Shown here: positions 36,546-44,787 of the stretch, in pieces
How positions within the stretch are numbered: position 1 is the stretch's first letter
How the letters are laid out: every line of letters begins with the position of its first letter
From: Hyphomicrobiaceae bacterium
GTDB lineage: Bacteria; Pseudomonadota; Alphaproteobacteria; Rhizobiales; Hyphomicrobiaceae
Length of the DNA stretch: 64,000 nucleotides
NCBI GenBank assembly: GCA_016793635.1
Contig: JAEUMD010000010.1
Coordinates: forward strand, 1-64,000
Direction: 5' to 3'
Program-made: the position numbers and the translations under genes
The notes under the pieces: model-generated
Told to the model about the DNA's origin: nothing
Database searches by the model: none
The model's input: only the letters and a program-made list of their open reading frames with translations

Positions 36546-38360
36546 ATGTACCAGAGCTTCGACACGGAAAACGATCCGACCCGGGCGGCGGGGCGCATTG
36601 CGGCCCTGCGCGAGCTGATGCCTAAGCGCGGCATCGATGCCTACCTCGTTCCGCGCGCCGACGAGCACCAGGGCGAATACGTGCCACCGTCGTCCGAACG
36701 TCTCGCCTGGCTCACGGGCTTCACCGGCAGCGCCGGCTACGCCCTGGTCGGCATCGATCGCGCCGCGCTGTTCGTCGACGGGCGATATACGGTGCAGGCA
36801 CGCCAGCAGGTCGATACGGCGATCTTCGAGATCGTCCAGATCCCCGCACGCGCACTCAAGGATTGGGCCTTCGAGAGACTCGACAAAGATGCCGTAATCG
36901 GTTTCGACCCGTGGCTCGCGACGGTGCAGCAGGTCGAGCAGACACGCGCGGATCTCGCGCCGCGCGGCATGCAATTCAAGGAGATCGCGGGCAACCTCGT
37001 CGATCGTATTTGGGGCAAGGAGCGCCCGTCGCCGCCTGCCGAGCCGGTACGCCTGCATCCGATAGCGTTCGCCGGCGAAAGTGCCGAGGACAAGATCGCA
37101 CGCATCCAGAAGCGCCTCGCCAGCGACGGTCACGATGCCTTCGTCATGACGCAACCGGATTCGATCTGCTGGCTGTTCAATATCCGGGGCCGCGACGTCG
37201 CCCACAATCCCGTCGTGCTGGCGTTCGCCATCCTGCACGCACGCACCAAGCCCGAGTTGTTCGTCGATCCCGCCAAGCTCGGCACCGAGACGCGGCGCGC
37301 GCTCAAGTCCGTCGCCATCTTGCGCTCGCCTGGCGACCTAGCGGAACGTCTCGACGCCTTGCGCGAAAACGAACGCACGGTGCGGCTGGCGCCGGGCAAC
37401 ACCGCATGGTGGATCGCCAAGCGCCTTGGTGGCGCACGCCGCTACGTGCCGGGCCCCGACCCCGTGGTGTTGCCCAAAGCCACCAAGAACACGGCTGAGA
37501 TCGACGGCGCACGCCGCGCGCACGAGCGCGATGGCGTCGCGGTATCACGCTTCCTCGCCTGGCTCGACGCCAATGCCGGCAAGGGCAAGCTCGACGAGAT
37601 CGCCGCTGTGACCGAGCTCGAGGCATTCCGCGCCGCGGCGGGAGATCTGCGCGAGATCAGCTTCGACACCATCTCGGGAAGCGGTCCGCACGGCGCCATC
37701 GTCCATTACCGCGTGTCCAGAACGACCAATCGCACGTTGCAAAATGGCGAGCTGTTCCTGATCGATTCCGGAGCGCAGTACGACGACGGCACCACCGACA
37801 TCACGCGCACCGTCGCCATCGGCAAGCCGACCGACGAAATGCGCGATCGCTTCACCCGCGTACTCAAGGGCCATATCGCAATCGCCACCGCGCGCTTTCC
37901 CAAGGGCACGCGCGGCATCGACCTCGACAGCCATGCGCGATGGGCGCTTTGGCAGACCGGCCTCGACTACGATCACGGGACTGGTCATGGTGTCGGCAGC
38001 CATCTCTCGGTGCACGAGGGACCACAGTCGATCAGCCGTGCGGGCATGGTAGCGCTTGAACCTGGCATGATCTGCTCCAACGAACCCGGCTACTACAAGG
38101 AGGGCGAATACGGCATCCGCATCGAGAACCTCGTGCTGGTGACGCCACTCGCCATACCGGATGGCGGCGATCGTCCGATGATGTCGTTCGATACGCTGAC
38201 GCTCGCACCGATAGACCGGCGACTCGTCGTGAAGGGGCTGCTCACCGCGAGCGAGCGCCAGTGGCTCGATGCCTACCATGCACGCGTCGCCGCGACGATC
38301 GCGCCGCACCTGTCGGCGGAGGAAGCGCGCTGGCTCGACGCAGCGTGCAAGCCGCTGTAG
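36546..38360 (+). CDS. aminopeptidase P family (Xaa-Pro) metallopeptidase
   Basis: The 604-residue protein from ATG 36546 is the long, three-domain form of aminopeptidase P. The creatinase-type N-terminal domains include GIDAYLVPRADEHQGEYVPP and SERLAWLTGFTGSAG. The C-terminal pita-bread domain shows the five metal ligands: two Asp in LIDSGAQYDDGTTDITRT, His in GTGHGVGSHLSVHEGP, and Glu in CSNEPGYY and GIRIENLVLV. It removes N-terminal residues preceding Pro in the cytoplasm, using two Mn ions. The upstream extension of the open frame overlaps the DUF1127 gene and is rejected. Confidence 0.95.
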   Translation: MYQSFDTENDPTRAAGRIAALRELMPKRGIDAYLVPRADEHQGEYVPPSSERLAWLTGFTGSAGYALVGIDRAALFVDGRYTVQARQQVDTAIFEIVQIPARALKDWAFERLDKDAVIGFDPWLATVQQVEQTRADLAPRGMQFKEIAGNLVDRIWGKERPSPPAEPVRLHPIAFAGESAEDKIARIQKRLASDGHDAFVMTQPDSICWLFNIRGRDVAHNPVVLAFAILHARTKPELFVDPAKLGTETRRALKSVAILRSPGDLAERLDALRENERTVRLAPGNTAWWIAKRLGGARRYVPGPDPVVLPKATKNTAEIDGARRAHERDGVAVSRFLAWLDANAGKGKLDEIAAVTELEAFRAAAGDLREISFDTISGSGPHGAIVHYRVSRTTNRTLQNGELFLIDSGAQYDDGTTDITRTVAIGKPTDEMRDRFTRVLKGHIAIATARFPKGTRGIDLDSHARWALWQTGLDYDHGTGHGVGSHLSVHEGPQSISRAGMVALEPGMICSNEPGYYKEGEYGIRIENLVLVTPLAIPDGGDRPMMSFDTLTLAPIDRRLVVKGLLTASERQWLDAYHARVAATIAPHLSAEEARWLDAACKPL

Positions 38361-38472
38361 CTCACAAACAACCCTCGCTGGTGCCGGTCACAGAAAGTTC
38401 GCGAAACACAACGGGCCTTGCCCAGGCCCGATTCGCATGGGTAAGTCGCTTCTGAATGGAGGTCGAACCCGC

Positions 38473-39768
38473 ATGTCGAAGCGCCCTTCCCCGAACCCGC
38501 GCGCGCCACTCGCCCCCGTGCTCGGCACCTTGCTCACCGCCGTTCTGGCGAGCAGCACGGCCGCCGCCGACAAGACAAACCCGGATACGATCGTCGTCAC
38601 GTTCGTCGGCGACGTCGGGCTCAATTCGAGTAACGCGACCGTGGAGGCCAAGGGTGTGCGGCGGTATGGCTTCCAGCCTTGGCGCGAGACCACCGACCGC
38701 ATCGCCGACGAGATCGACGGCGACCTCAACTTCATGAATGTCGAGACAGTCGTCACCGACCGCAATGATCTGCCGCGCGATACCAAGGAGCAATCGGGTC
38801 CTTTCAACTTCCGCACCCACCCGGAGGGCATCGCGCATCTCCTGCTCACCGGCTTCAACGTGTTCTCTCTCGCCAACAACCACTCCATGGACTACGGGCC
38901 AGCTGGCCTCGAGCAGACGCTCGCTCACGTCGGCGCACTGCGGAGCAGCGGCCTCAAGGCGGCGTCGGGTCTCGGGCGCAACCGCGAGGAGGCGAGCCGG
39001 CCCGAGATGATCGAGACGAAGGGCGCGAAAATCGGCTTCTCCGCCATCGGCATCGTCACCAACAACCTCGAGCGACACCGAGCTGGCGAAGCGAAGCCGG
39101 GACAGATCGCCTACCGCTTCGACGACGACTTCAATCTCGTGCGGAAACGCCTCAAGGACGCCCGTGCCGATATCCGCATCCTCTCGATTCATTACGGCAC
39201 CGAGGGAGAGGTGCGCACGGATGCGCGGCAGATCGCGGAGTGGCGCGGCAAGGCCGCTCGGGAGGATGGCTTCGATATCGTCGTCGGCCACCACGCCCAC
39301 GTCGTCCGTGGCGTCGAGATGGCGGGCTCGTCGCTCGTCATGTACGGGCTCGGCAACTTCCTGCATCACGGCACGGCGAACATCACGGGCAAGGGCGTTT
39401 GCCGCGACTACGGCCTCATGATGCGCGTTCACCTGACGCGCGCAGCCGGCAATGCCGCCAAGCCATGGACGATCGGCGCGGTCGAGGCGATCCCTGTCAC
39501 CGACACGCATTTCAGGCCGCGCCGTCTCGAAGGCGAAGCTGGCGCCAAGCGCATTCACGCGCTGAACCATCTCGCCCGCACGCTCGATTCCGGCGACGGC
39601 GCGCGCGGTCTGCGTTTCACGCCCCAGGCGAGTGGCACGGGACTGCACTGCACTGCCACCGGCAAGGCAGCGGAGGGCAGCGTCGGAAAGCTTTGCGCGG
39701 CCTGGACGGCGCCTCCAGAAGTTCCGGCACCCATCGCGGGCGAGATCGCCGCCTCGTGCGCCCGCTGA
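38473..39768 (+). CDS. CapA family protein (polyglutamate-synthesis-like metallophosphatase fold), exported
   Basis: The 431-residue protein from ATG 38473 (TGGAGG about 11 nt upstream) has a signal peptide (PVLGTLLTAVLASSTAAADK). The CapA fold is shown by the strand-motif VTFVGDVGLNSSN, FMNVETVVTD, NVFSLANNHSMDYGPAGLEQ (NNH motif), SIHYGTEGE (HxG) and VVGHHAHVVRGVE (GHHxH), which supply metal ligands. CapA proteins are associated with poly-gamma-glutamate capsule anchoring, but CapB/CapC partners are absent here, so it may be a general periplasmic phosphoesterase-like enzyme. Confidence 0.88.
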   Translation: MSKRPSPNPRAPLAPVLGTLLTAVLASSTAAADKTNPDTIVVTFVGDVGLNSSNATVEAKGVRRYGFQPWRETTDRIADEIDGDLNFMNVETVVTDRNDLPRDTKEQSGPFNFRTHPEGIAHLLLTGFNVFSLANNHSMDYGPAGLEQTLAHVGALRSSGLKAASGLGRNREEASRPEMIETKGAKIGFSAIGIVTNNLERHRAGEAKPGQIAYRFDDDFNLVRKRLKDARADIRILSIHYGTEGEVRTDARQIAEWRGKAAREDGFDIVVGHHAHVVRGVEMAGSSLVMYGLGNFLHHGTANITGKGVCRDYGLMMRVHLTRAAGNAAKPWTIGAVEAIPVTDTHFRPRRLEGEAGAKRIHALNHLARTLDSGDGARGLRFTPQASGTGLHCTATGKAAEGSVGKLCAAWTAPPEVPAPIAGEIAASCAR

Positions 39769-39852
39769 AGCCCGTAGCGGGGTTTGCGGGCAGCGAAGGG
39801 GGCTGAGGCTGAGTGCCTGCGCTTAACGTCCCAGTCAGCGGATGCCGGTAAC

Positions 39853-39885
39853 CTCTCCGGAACCATGTCCGGAGAGCCAGCATGA
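39853..39885 (+). promoter_or_regulatory. hairpin sequestering the ribosome-binding site, with overlapping mini-ORF
   Basis: Perfect 8-bp stem CTCTCCGG/CCGGAGAG (39853-39860 and 39869-39876) with an 8-nt loop; the right arm is the Shine-Dalgarno GGAGAG of the TIGR03808 gene. The loop contains an ATG (39865) that opens a six-codon frame ending TGA at 39883-39885, overlapping the gene's ATG as ATGA. Translational control is an inference. Confidence 0.45.
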
Positions 39886-41228
39886 CCATCGATCGGCGCG
39901 GAATGATCTCGGCGGCAGGCCTCGGCCTCGGGCTTGCCGTCGTGGCCGCGAACGACGCCGCCGCCGAGAAGCGACCTTCCGCGCCGGCAGCCGCGCCGGA
40001 CGCGAACCTCGTGCCGGGCGCCGCCGCCGACCAGACCGCGGCGCTGCAAGCCGCCATCGATGCCGCCGTCGCGCGCGGCGCCCCGCTGACGCTCGAGCCC
40101 GGCCGCTACCGCATCGGACGGGTGACGCTCAGGCCGCGCAGCATCCTGCTCGGCAATTCGGGCGCCGCGATCCTGGTTGCAGCAAGACCCGGAACACTCC
40201 TCGCCGCCGAACACGCCGAAGGTATCGTCCTCTCCGGATTTACGCTCGAGGGGGACGCCACCGCGGCGGGTGCCGAGGACGCGGCAATTGCGCTCAAACA
40301 TTGCACGGGCGTGCGGCTCGATGGGCTTGTCATACGCAATGCACTGCGCGCCATCGCGCTCGACGAATGCTCGGGGCACGTTTCCCGGATACGCATTGCC
40401 AGTATCGCCGACGCCGCCATCTTCAGTACCGATGCCAAAGGGCTGTCGATCACCGATTGCGAGATCGAGGATTGCGGCAACAATGCCATCCAGGTCTGGC
40501 GTCGTACGGCCGGAGAAGATGGCACGATCGTCGCGAGGAACCGCATCGCGCATGTCGCGGCGCGCGCGGGTGGTAGCGGCCAGAACGGCAATGGCGTGAA
40601 CGTGTTTCGCGCAGGCGGCGTACTCGTCGAGGGCAACCGCATCAGCGATTGCGCCTACTCCGCGGTGCGCGGTAACGCGGCATCCAACATCTCGATCGTC
40701 GGCAATTCGTGCGTGCGGATCGGCGAGGTCGCGCTCTACGCCGAGTTCGGGTTCGAAGGCGCGCTCATCTCCTCCAACATCGTCGATGACGCGGCGGCGG
40801 GAATCTCCGTGACGAACTTCAACGAGGGTGGCCGGCTCGCCGTCGTGCAAGGCAATCTCATTCGCAACCTGAAGCGGCGTGAGGCCGAGCCGACCGACAA
40901 ACGCGGCGAAGGGATCACTGTGGAGGCAGACGCCGCCGTCACCGGCAATACGATCGAGAACGCGCCGACGGCCGGCATCGTCGTCGGCTGGGGGCGCTAC
41001 ATGCGCGACGTGGTGGTGAGCGCCAATCTGGTGCGCGGCACCCGCCACGGCATTCTCGTCAGCTCCGATGCTGCGGCCGGTGCTTGCTTCGTCACCGCGA
41101 ACATGATCGCCGGAGCCCGCGACGGCGCCATCCGCGCCATGCGCGAGGGCGTGGCGTTCGGTCCCGATCTGGTGCGCGAGTCGACCGACAACGGTCGCGT
41201 GCGCATCGTCGGCAACATGGCCGTATGA
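39882..41228 (+). CDS. TIGR03808 family Tat-translocated beta-helix repeat protein
   Basis: The 448-residue protein starts MTIDRRGMISAAGLGLGLAV, a twin-arginine signal. The mature part begins PDANLVPGAAADQTAALQAA, like pectate-lyase-type right-handed beta-helix proteins, and continues with parallel-helix turns such as GVRLDGLVIRNALRAIALDE, NRISDCAYSAVRGN and TGNTIENAPTAGIVVGWGRY. No catalytic site can be pinpointed. The family is restricted largely to alphaproteobacteria as I recall it, and its function is unknown. Export in a folded state fits a periplasmic polysaccharide-active or binding role. Confidence 0.85.
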   Translation: MTIDRRGMISAAGLGLGLAVVAANDAAAEKRPSAPAAAPDANLVPGAAADQTAALQAAIDAAVARGAPLTLEPGRYRIGRVTLRPRSILLGNSGAAILVAARPGTLLAAEHAEGIVLSGFTLEGDATAAGAEDAAIALKHCTGVRLDGLVIRNALRAIALDECSGHVSRIRIASIADAAIFSTDAKGLSITDCEIEDCGNNAIQVWRRTAGEDGTIVARNRIAHVAARAGGSGQNGNGVNVFRAGGVLVEGNRISDCAYSAVRGNAASNISIVGNSCVRIGEVALYAEFGFEGALISSNIVDDAAAGISVTNFNEGGRLAVVQGNLIRNLKRREAEPTDKRGEGITVEADAAVTGNTIENAPTAGIVVGWGRYMRDVVVSANLVRGTRHGILVSSDAAAGACFVTANMIAGARDGAIRAMREGVAFGPDLVRESTDNGRVRIVGNMAV

Positions 41229-41294
41229 CGTTCACCTGCCTTGTCTGGGTAACGCTCTACTTGCGTGCCACCCCGAGCCTCGAAGTTATCCGGC

Positions 41295-41717
41295 TCACCA
41301 CGTCAACGTGCGCGTATCGTCCTTGAATAGCGCGGCACCGACCAAGTCGGGATTGCCGACCTGGATGCCTTCCATGAGATCCTTTTTCTTCACGTCGTAT
41401 TTTTCCATGCACGTCGGGCAGATGTAGACGCTCGCTCCGGCCTTCATCATCGCCGCGAGCATCTCGCGGTGCGCTTTAAACTTCGACTTCTTCAGCGAAC
41501 CGATGCGAACCCCGCGATCATTAAGAAAGATCGTAACCGGATGCTTCCGCTCGAGTTGCTTCTGCGCGAAGCCCAACGCCATCTGCGCTCGGTGCGACTC
41601 GTCGGTGGTTGCATTGACGAAGAGCGATGTCGTCTCACCCGCTACGACCTGATGCTGCATGGCAAAAGGAGCGAGCAGCAGCGCGAGCGCCACCACGACG
41701 CTTCGAATTGTGGACAT
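41295..41717 (-). CDS. exported DsrE-family protein
   Basis: The 140-residue protein from ATG 41717 (GGGGAGAATGAT ribosome-binding site) has a signal peptide (VVVALALLLAPFAMQHQVVA). The mature DsrE/F-like fold has SLFVNATTDESHRAQMALGF, VTIFLNDRGVRIGS and the CxxC motif in VYICPTCMEKYDVKKKDL. Most DsrE proteins are cytoplasmic sulfur-relay components; a Sec signal places this one in the periplasm, where the Cys pair could have redox or metal-binding roles. No other sulfur-oxidation gene is nearby. Confidence 0.8.
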   Translation of the reverse strand: MSTIRSVVVALALLLAPFAMQHQVVAGETTSLFVNATTDESHRAQMALGFAQKQLERKHPVTIFLNDRGVRIGSLKKSKFKAHREMLAAMMKAGASVYICPTCMEKYDVKKKDLMEGIQVGNPDLVGAALFKDDTRTLTW

Positions 41718-41869
41718 ATCATTCTCCCCTTCGCTCGCGTCCACACGGGCGCAGTCCAAAGGATGTCGCATGGGGCGAGTCCCAACTTTGCGCGAGGTCA
41801 AGGACGCCTGGCTCGGGAGACATTGTCAGCGTTTCCACGCCGCGGCCGACAGTTCCGCACGCAACGGCC

Positions 41870-42901
41870 TCAAGCCGAGGCGCGCGTGAGTACCGTATCA
41901 AGCCGCTCCAGAGCACGCTCGAGCGCGGGTGCGGTTCGGATCTCGCCAACCTCGATCCCGCGCCAGCTCCGCAGCACCTTGCGCGCCATCAGACCGCGTG
42001 CCTCGGGTACGATGCGCTCGACCAACGCCATCGCCGCGCCGGCAGACGCGCGCGTCGTGCCGTCGTCGATCTTAAGCGCGAATCCGACTCCGAACTCGGG
42101 AAAGCCGCCGGCATAGACGCCCTCGGCGCCCGTCTTCATGAAAACGCGACCGGGCAGGCGTCGCATGACCAGCGTATCGGCACGCCCCGGCCCCGCGACG
42201 AGTTCCGGCTCGGCCCAGCAGGCCGCAGCGATGCGTTCGGCCGCCCTGCGCCGGTCAGGCGACAGTCCGTGCCCGGTCACGAAGCGCGCGAACGTGCGGG
42301 CGAGCGTCGACAGGGGCATCGCCCAGTTCGGCACCGAGCAGCCGTCGAGCCCCATCACATCCTCGCCGAGCGGCAGACCGGAAAGCTCGACGAGCGCCTT
42401 GTGCACGCGCCGCTGAACCGGGTGGCTCGCCTGCCAGTATCCTTCGGCCGCTTCGCCACTGTGCAGTGCCGTTGCCAGCATGCCGGCATGCTTGCCCGAG
42501 CAGTTGTTGTGGAGTTGACTGGGCTCGCGGCCCGAACGGATCAGCGCCTTCATGGCCGAGGAGCCGAGCGGCATATGAGCGCCGCAACCGAGGTCCGCCT
42601 CTCCGAGCCCCAGCGAGGCGAGCATCTGCCCCGCGAGCGCGGCATGGCGGTCCGTACCTGTATGGGAGGCGCAGGCCAGCGCGATCTCGGCATTGCCATA
42701 GCCAAAGCGGTCGGCGGCTCCCGACTCGATCAGCGGCAGGCACTGCAACGCCTTGATCGATGAGCGTGGGAACACCGGCCGTGCCACGTCGCCGATATGC
42801 AGTATTGTCGCGCCGGCCGCCGTCACGACCGCGACGGCGCCCTTGTGCACGCTCTCAACGAGCGGGCCGCGGGTCACCTCGATCAAGACGGGATTGGTCA
42901 T
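41870..42901 (-). CDS. asparaginase, Rhizobium etli thermolabile (asparaginase II) type
   Basis: The 343-residue protein begins MTNPVLIEVTRGPLVESVHK. It has the catalytic Ser-Lys pair in FPRSSIKALQCLP (Ser-x-x-Lys), HNNCSGKHAGML, and the Asp/Cys metal-site pair in MGLDGCSVPNWAMP, the set known for the ReAV class of asparaginases. It lacks the threonine motifs of the E. coli type enzymes. It hydrolyses L-asparagine to aspartate and ammonia, probably in the cytoplasm since there is no signal peptide. It is divergent from the histidine kinase gene across a 410-bp gap. Confidence 0.92.
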   Translation of the reverse strand: MTNPVLIEVTRGPLVESVHKGAVAVVTAAGATILHIGDVARPVFPRSSIKALQCLPLIESGAADRFGYGNAEIALACASHTGTDRHAALAGQMLASLGLGEADLGCGAHMPLGSSAMKALIRSGREPSQLHNNCSGKHAGMLATALHSGEAAEGYWQASHPVQRRVHKALVELSGLPLGEDVMGLDGCSVPNWAMPLSTLARTFARFVTGHGLSPDRRRAAERIAAACWAEPELVAGPGRADTLVMRRLPGRVFMKTGAEGVYAGGFPEFGVGFALKIDDGTTRASAGAAMALVERIVPEARGLMARKVLRSWRGIEVGEIRTAPALERALERLDTVLTRASA

Positions 42902-43311
42902 GCGGCGCAGCGCGCTCCTCTGGTCTTGGGCCCGGCCGGGGCGTAGAGGGTTTCGGGCACCCCCGGGGCAGACGGGCGGCCGCTATTGAAAGTGGTCCGG
43001 GTCGGATCGACGACCAGCGAACACGACGAGGTGGCGGCGCGCAATTCAACGGTGGTTGCAACTTCGCAGCGCAGCAAGACTTCGTTCGCACCAAAACGCA
43101 AACGATCCGTTTGTCAAACGATTTGCTCGCGTAGTTTAGCATGGTCACCATGCATAGGTGCCGGACCGGCACGCACGTCAGACGGGAGAACTCGGAATGG
43201 CGGACGTTTTCCGGTGGCGCTCGTTCCGCCCGGCTGAAGAGGAGGGCTTCGCGTCGTCAAACATCGTTACTCACGAATAGAAGTCCGCGACCACCCTGGG
43301 GCATACACACG
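42902..43311. other. 410-bp divergent regulatory region
   Basis: The region lies between asparaginase (minus) and the histidine kinase (plus). It holds a perfect inverted repeat CAAACG-ATC-CGTTTG (43099-43113) followed two bases later by a second, shorter one CAAA-CGA-TTTG (43115-43125), which share the direct repeat CAAACGAT. These are operator candidates. The open frames here look non-coding; the frame running into the kinase from 43141 has no ribosome-binding site. Confidence 0.45.
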
Positions 43312-44739
43312 ATGACCCTTCGCCTGAAGCTCATCCTTTCGATTGCCCTCTGCGCACTCGCCTCGTTCGCGCTCGGCGCGGCGACGATCTACGTGCAGGC
43401 TTCGCACAAGGTCGAGACGGAAATGTCGGCGGCGCTTGCGGCCGGCACACGCATCGCGCTGAAGGCAGAGGCCGAGGCCGAGATGGCAGGCGGTCCGGAC
43501 GCGGCGCGCCAGCGGCTGGCACAGCTCGTCGCCGGATTTGACGGGCATCGCCATTTGCGCGCGTACCTCGTGGACGCCAGCGGCGGCAGGCTCGCGGCCT
43601 CGACCGTCGCCGAGCCCGCGGAACGCGCGCCGGCCTGGTTCTACGCGCTGCTTAAGGGCAACTTCCCACTGGTGAATGTGCCGCTTCCGAACTCATTTCA
43701 GGCCGCGGGGTCCATTCTCCTCGAAGCCGACAGCCGCAACGAGGTCGGCGAGGCCTGGGCCGACGCTCTGCGCGCCTCGTCGATCCTTGCGCTGATGCTT
43801 TCACTTGTTCTCGTCATCGTCTACGTACTGATCGGTGCCGCGTTGCACCCCCTCGAGCAGCTCGCCCGCGCGTTCGGCGAAATCGCCAACGACGACCGAC
43901 CGATGCCGGTGCCCGAGCGCGGACCCTCCGAACTTGCGCACGTCTACCAGTCCTTCAACCGAATGCTCGGTCGGCTGAACGAGACGGAAGCGGCAAACCG
44001 GCGGCTGACGGAGCAGTTGCTTACCGTGCAGGAGGAGGAGCGAGCGGACATCGCCCGCGACATGCACGACGAGATCGGCCCGCTGCTGTTCGCGGTCGAT
44101 GTCGATGCCGCGAGCGTCGAACGCCTCGCATCCAGCGGGCAGCATGGGCAAATCGTCGGAAAGGTTACCGCCATTCGCGAGGCGGTCGCTGAGCTCCGCC
44201 GGCATGTACGGGGCATCCTGTCCCGGCTTCGTCCCGCCGCGCTGCTCGACCTCGGCCTCTCGCATGCGCTGGACAACCTCGTCGCATCCTGGCGGGGCCG
44301 GCACCCTGAAATCGATTTTTCCCTTGCCTGCGGACCGGTCGAGATTCCGCCCGAGACCGAGGCGGTGATCTACCGGGTGGCGCAGGAAGCGATAAGCAAT
44401 TCCGTACGCCATGGACGGCCGGACCGTATCTCCGTCAACGTGGCACTCCACAACGGAGGAATTGGCATTAAAATCAGTGATGACGGGCGCGGCCTTTCGT
44501 CGCCGGGTGAACATGCGTCAACCTCATGGCCAGCTCTTTCGGGCAAATTGGACGGTGGTTTGGGCCTGCTCGGCATGCGCGAGCGCGTGGCCCAGCACGG
44601 GGGAACCCTGGAGATCGTGGACCTCGCTCCTGGACCAGGCGTTGCCGTAGCAGCCTGGCTGCCCCTTAAGGATGGGCTTAACTCGACTGGTGCTCTAACC
44701 AACGAGACGAATATAGTCGAATTAATCAACCGGATATGA
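43312..44739 (+). CDS. sensor histidine kinase, NarL/DesK class (HisKA_3), MoxY/LapD-like periplasmic domain
   Basis: The 475-residue protein from ATG 43312 begins with a membrane segment (LILSIALCALASFALGAATI), a periplasmic domain of about 115 residues resembling the LapD/MoxY N-terminal domain, and a second membrane segment (about 155-180). HAMP-like linker (ALHPLEQLARAFGEIANDDR) leads to HisKA_3 with the phospho-acceptor His252 in EEERADIARDMHDEIGPLLF. The ATPase domain shows AQEAISNSVRHG (N box), ISDDGRGL (G1) and GLGLLGMRERV (G2). There is no receiver gene adjacent. The downstream desaturase starts 48 bp later, so the pair may be co-transcribed. Confidence 0.9.
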   Translation: MTLRLKLILSIALCALASFALGAATIYVQASHKVETEMSAALAAGTRIALKAEAEAEMAGGPDAARQRLAQLVAGFDGHRHLRAYLVDASGGRLAASTVAEPAERAPAWFYALLKGNFPLVNVPLPNSFQAAGSILLEADSRNEVGEAWADALRASSILALMLSLVLVIVYVLIGAALHPLEQLARAFGEIANDDRPMPVPERGPSELAHVYQSFNRMLGRLNETEAANRRLTEQLLTVQEEERADIARDMHDEIGPLLFAVDVDAASVERLASSGQHGQIVGKVTAIREAVAELRRHVRGILSRLRPAALLDLGLSHALDNLVASWRGRHPEIDFSLACGPVEIPPETEAVIYRVAQEAISNSVRHGRPDRISVNVALHNGGIGIKISDDGRGLSSPGEHASTSWPALSGKLDGGLGLLGMRERVAQHGGTLEIVDLAPGPGVAVAAWLPLKDGLNSTGALTNETNIVELINRI

Positions 44740-44787
44740 AAGCGCGCTGAGACGCGCCAACAATGCCGCCAAGCGCGGAGGATCGGA

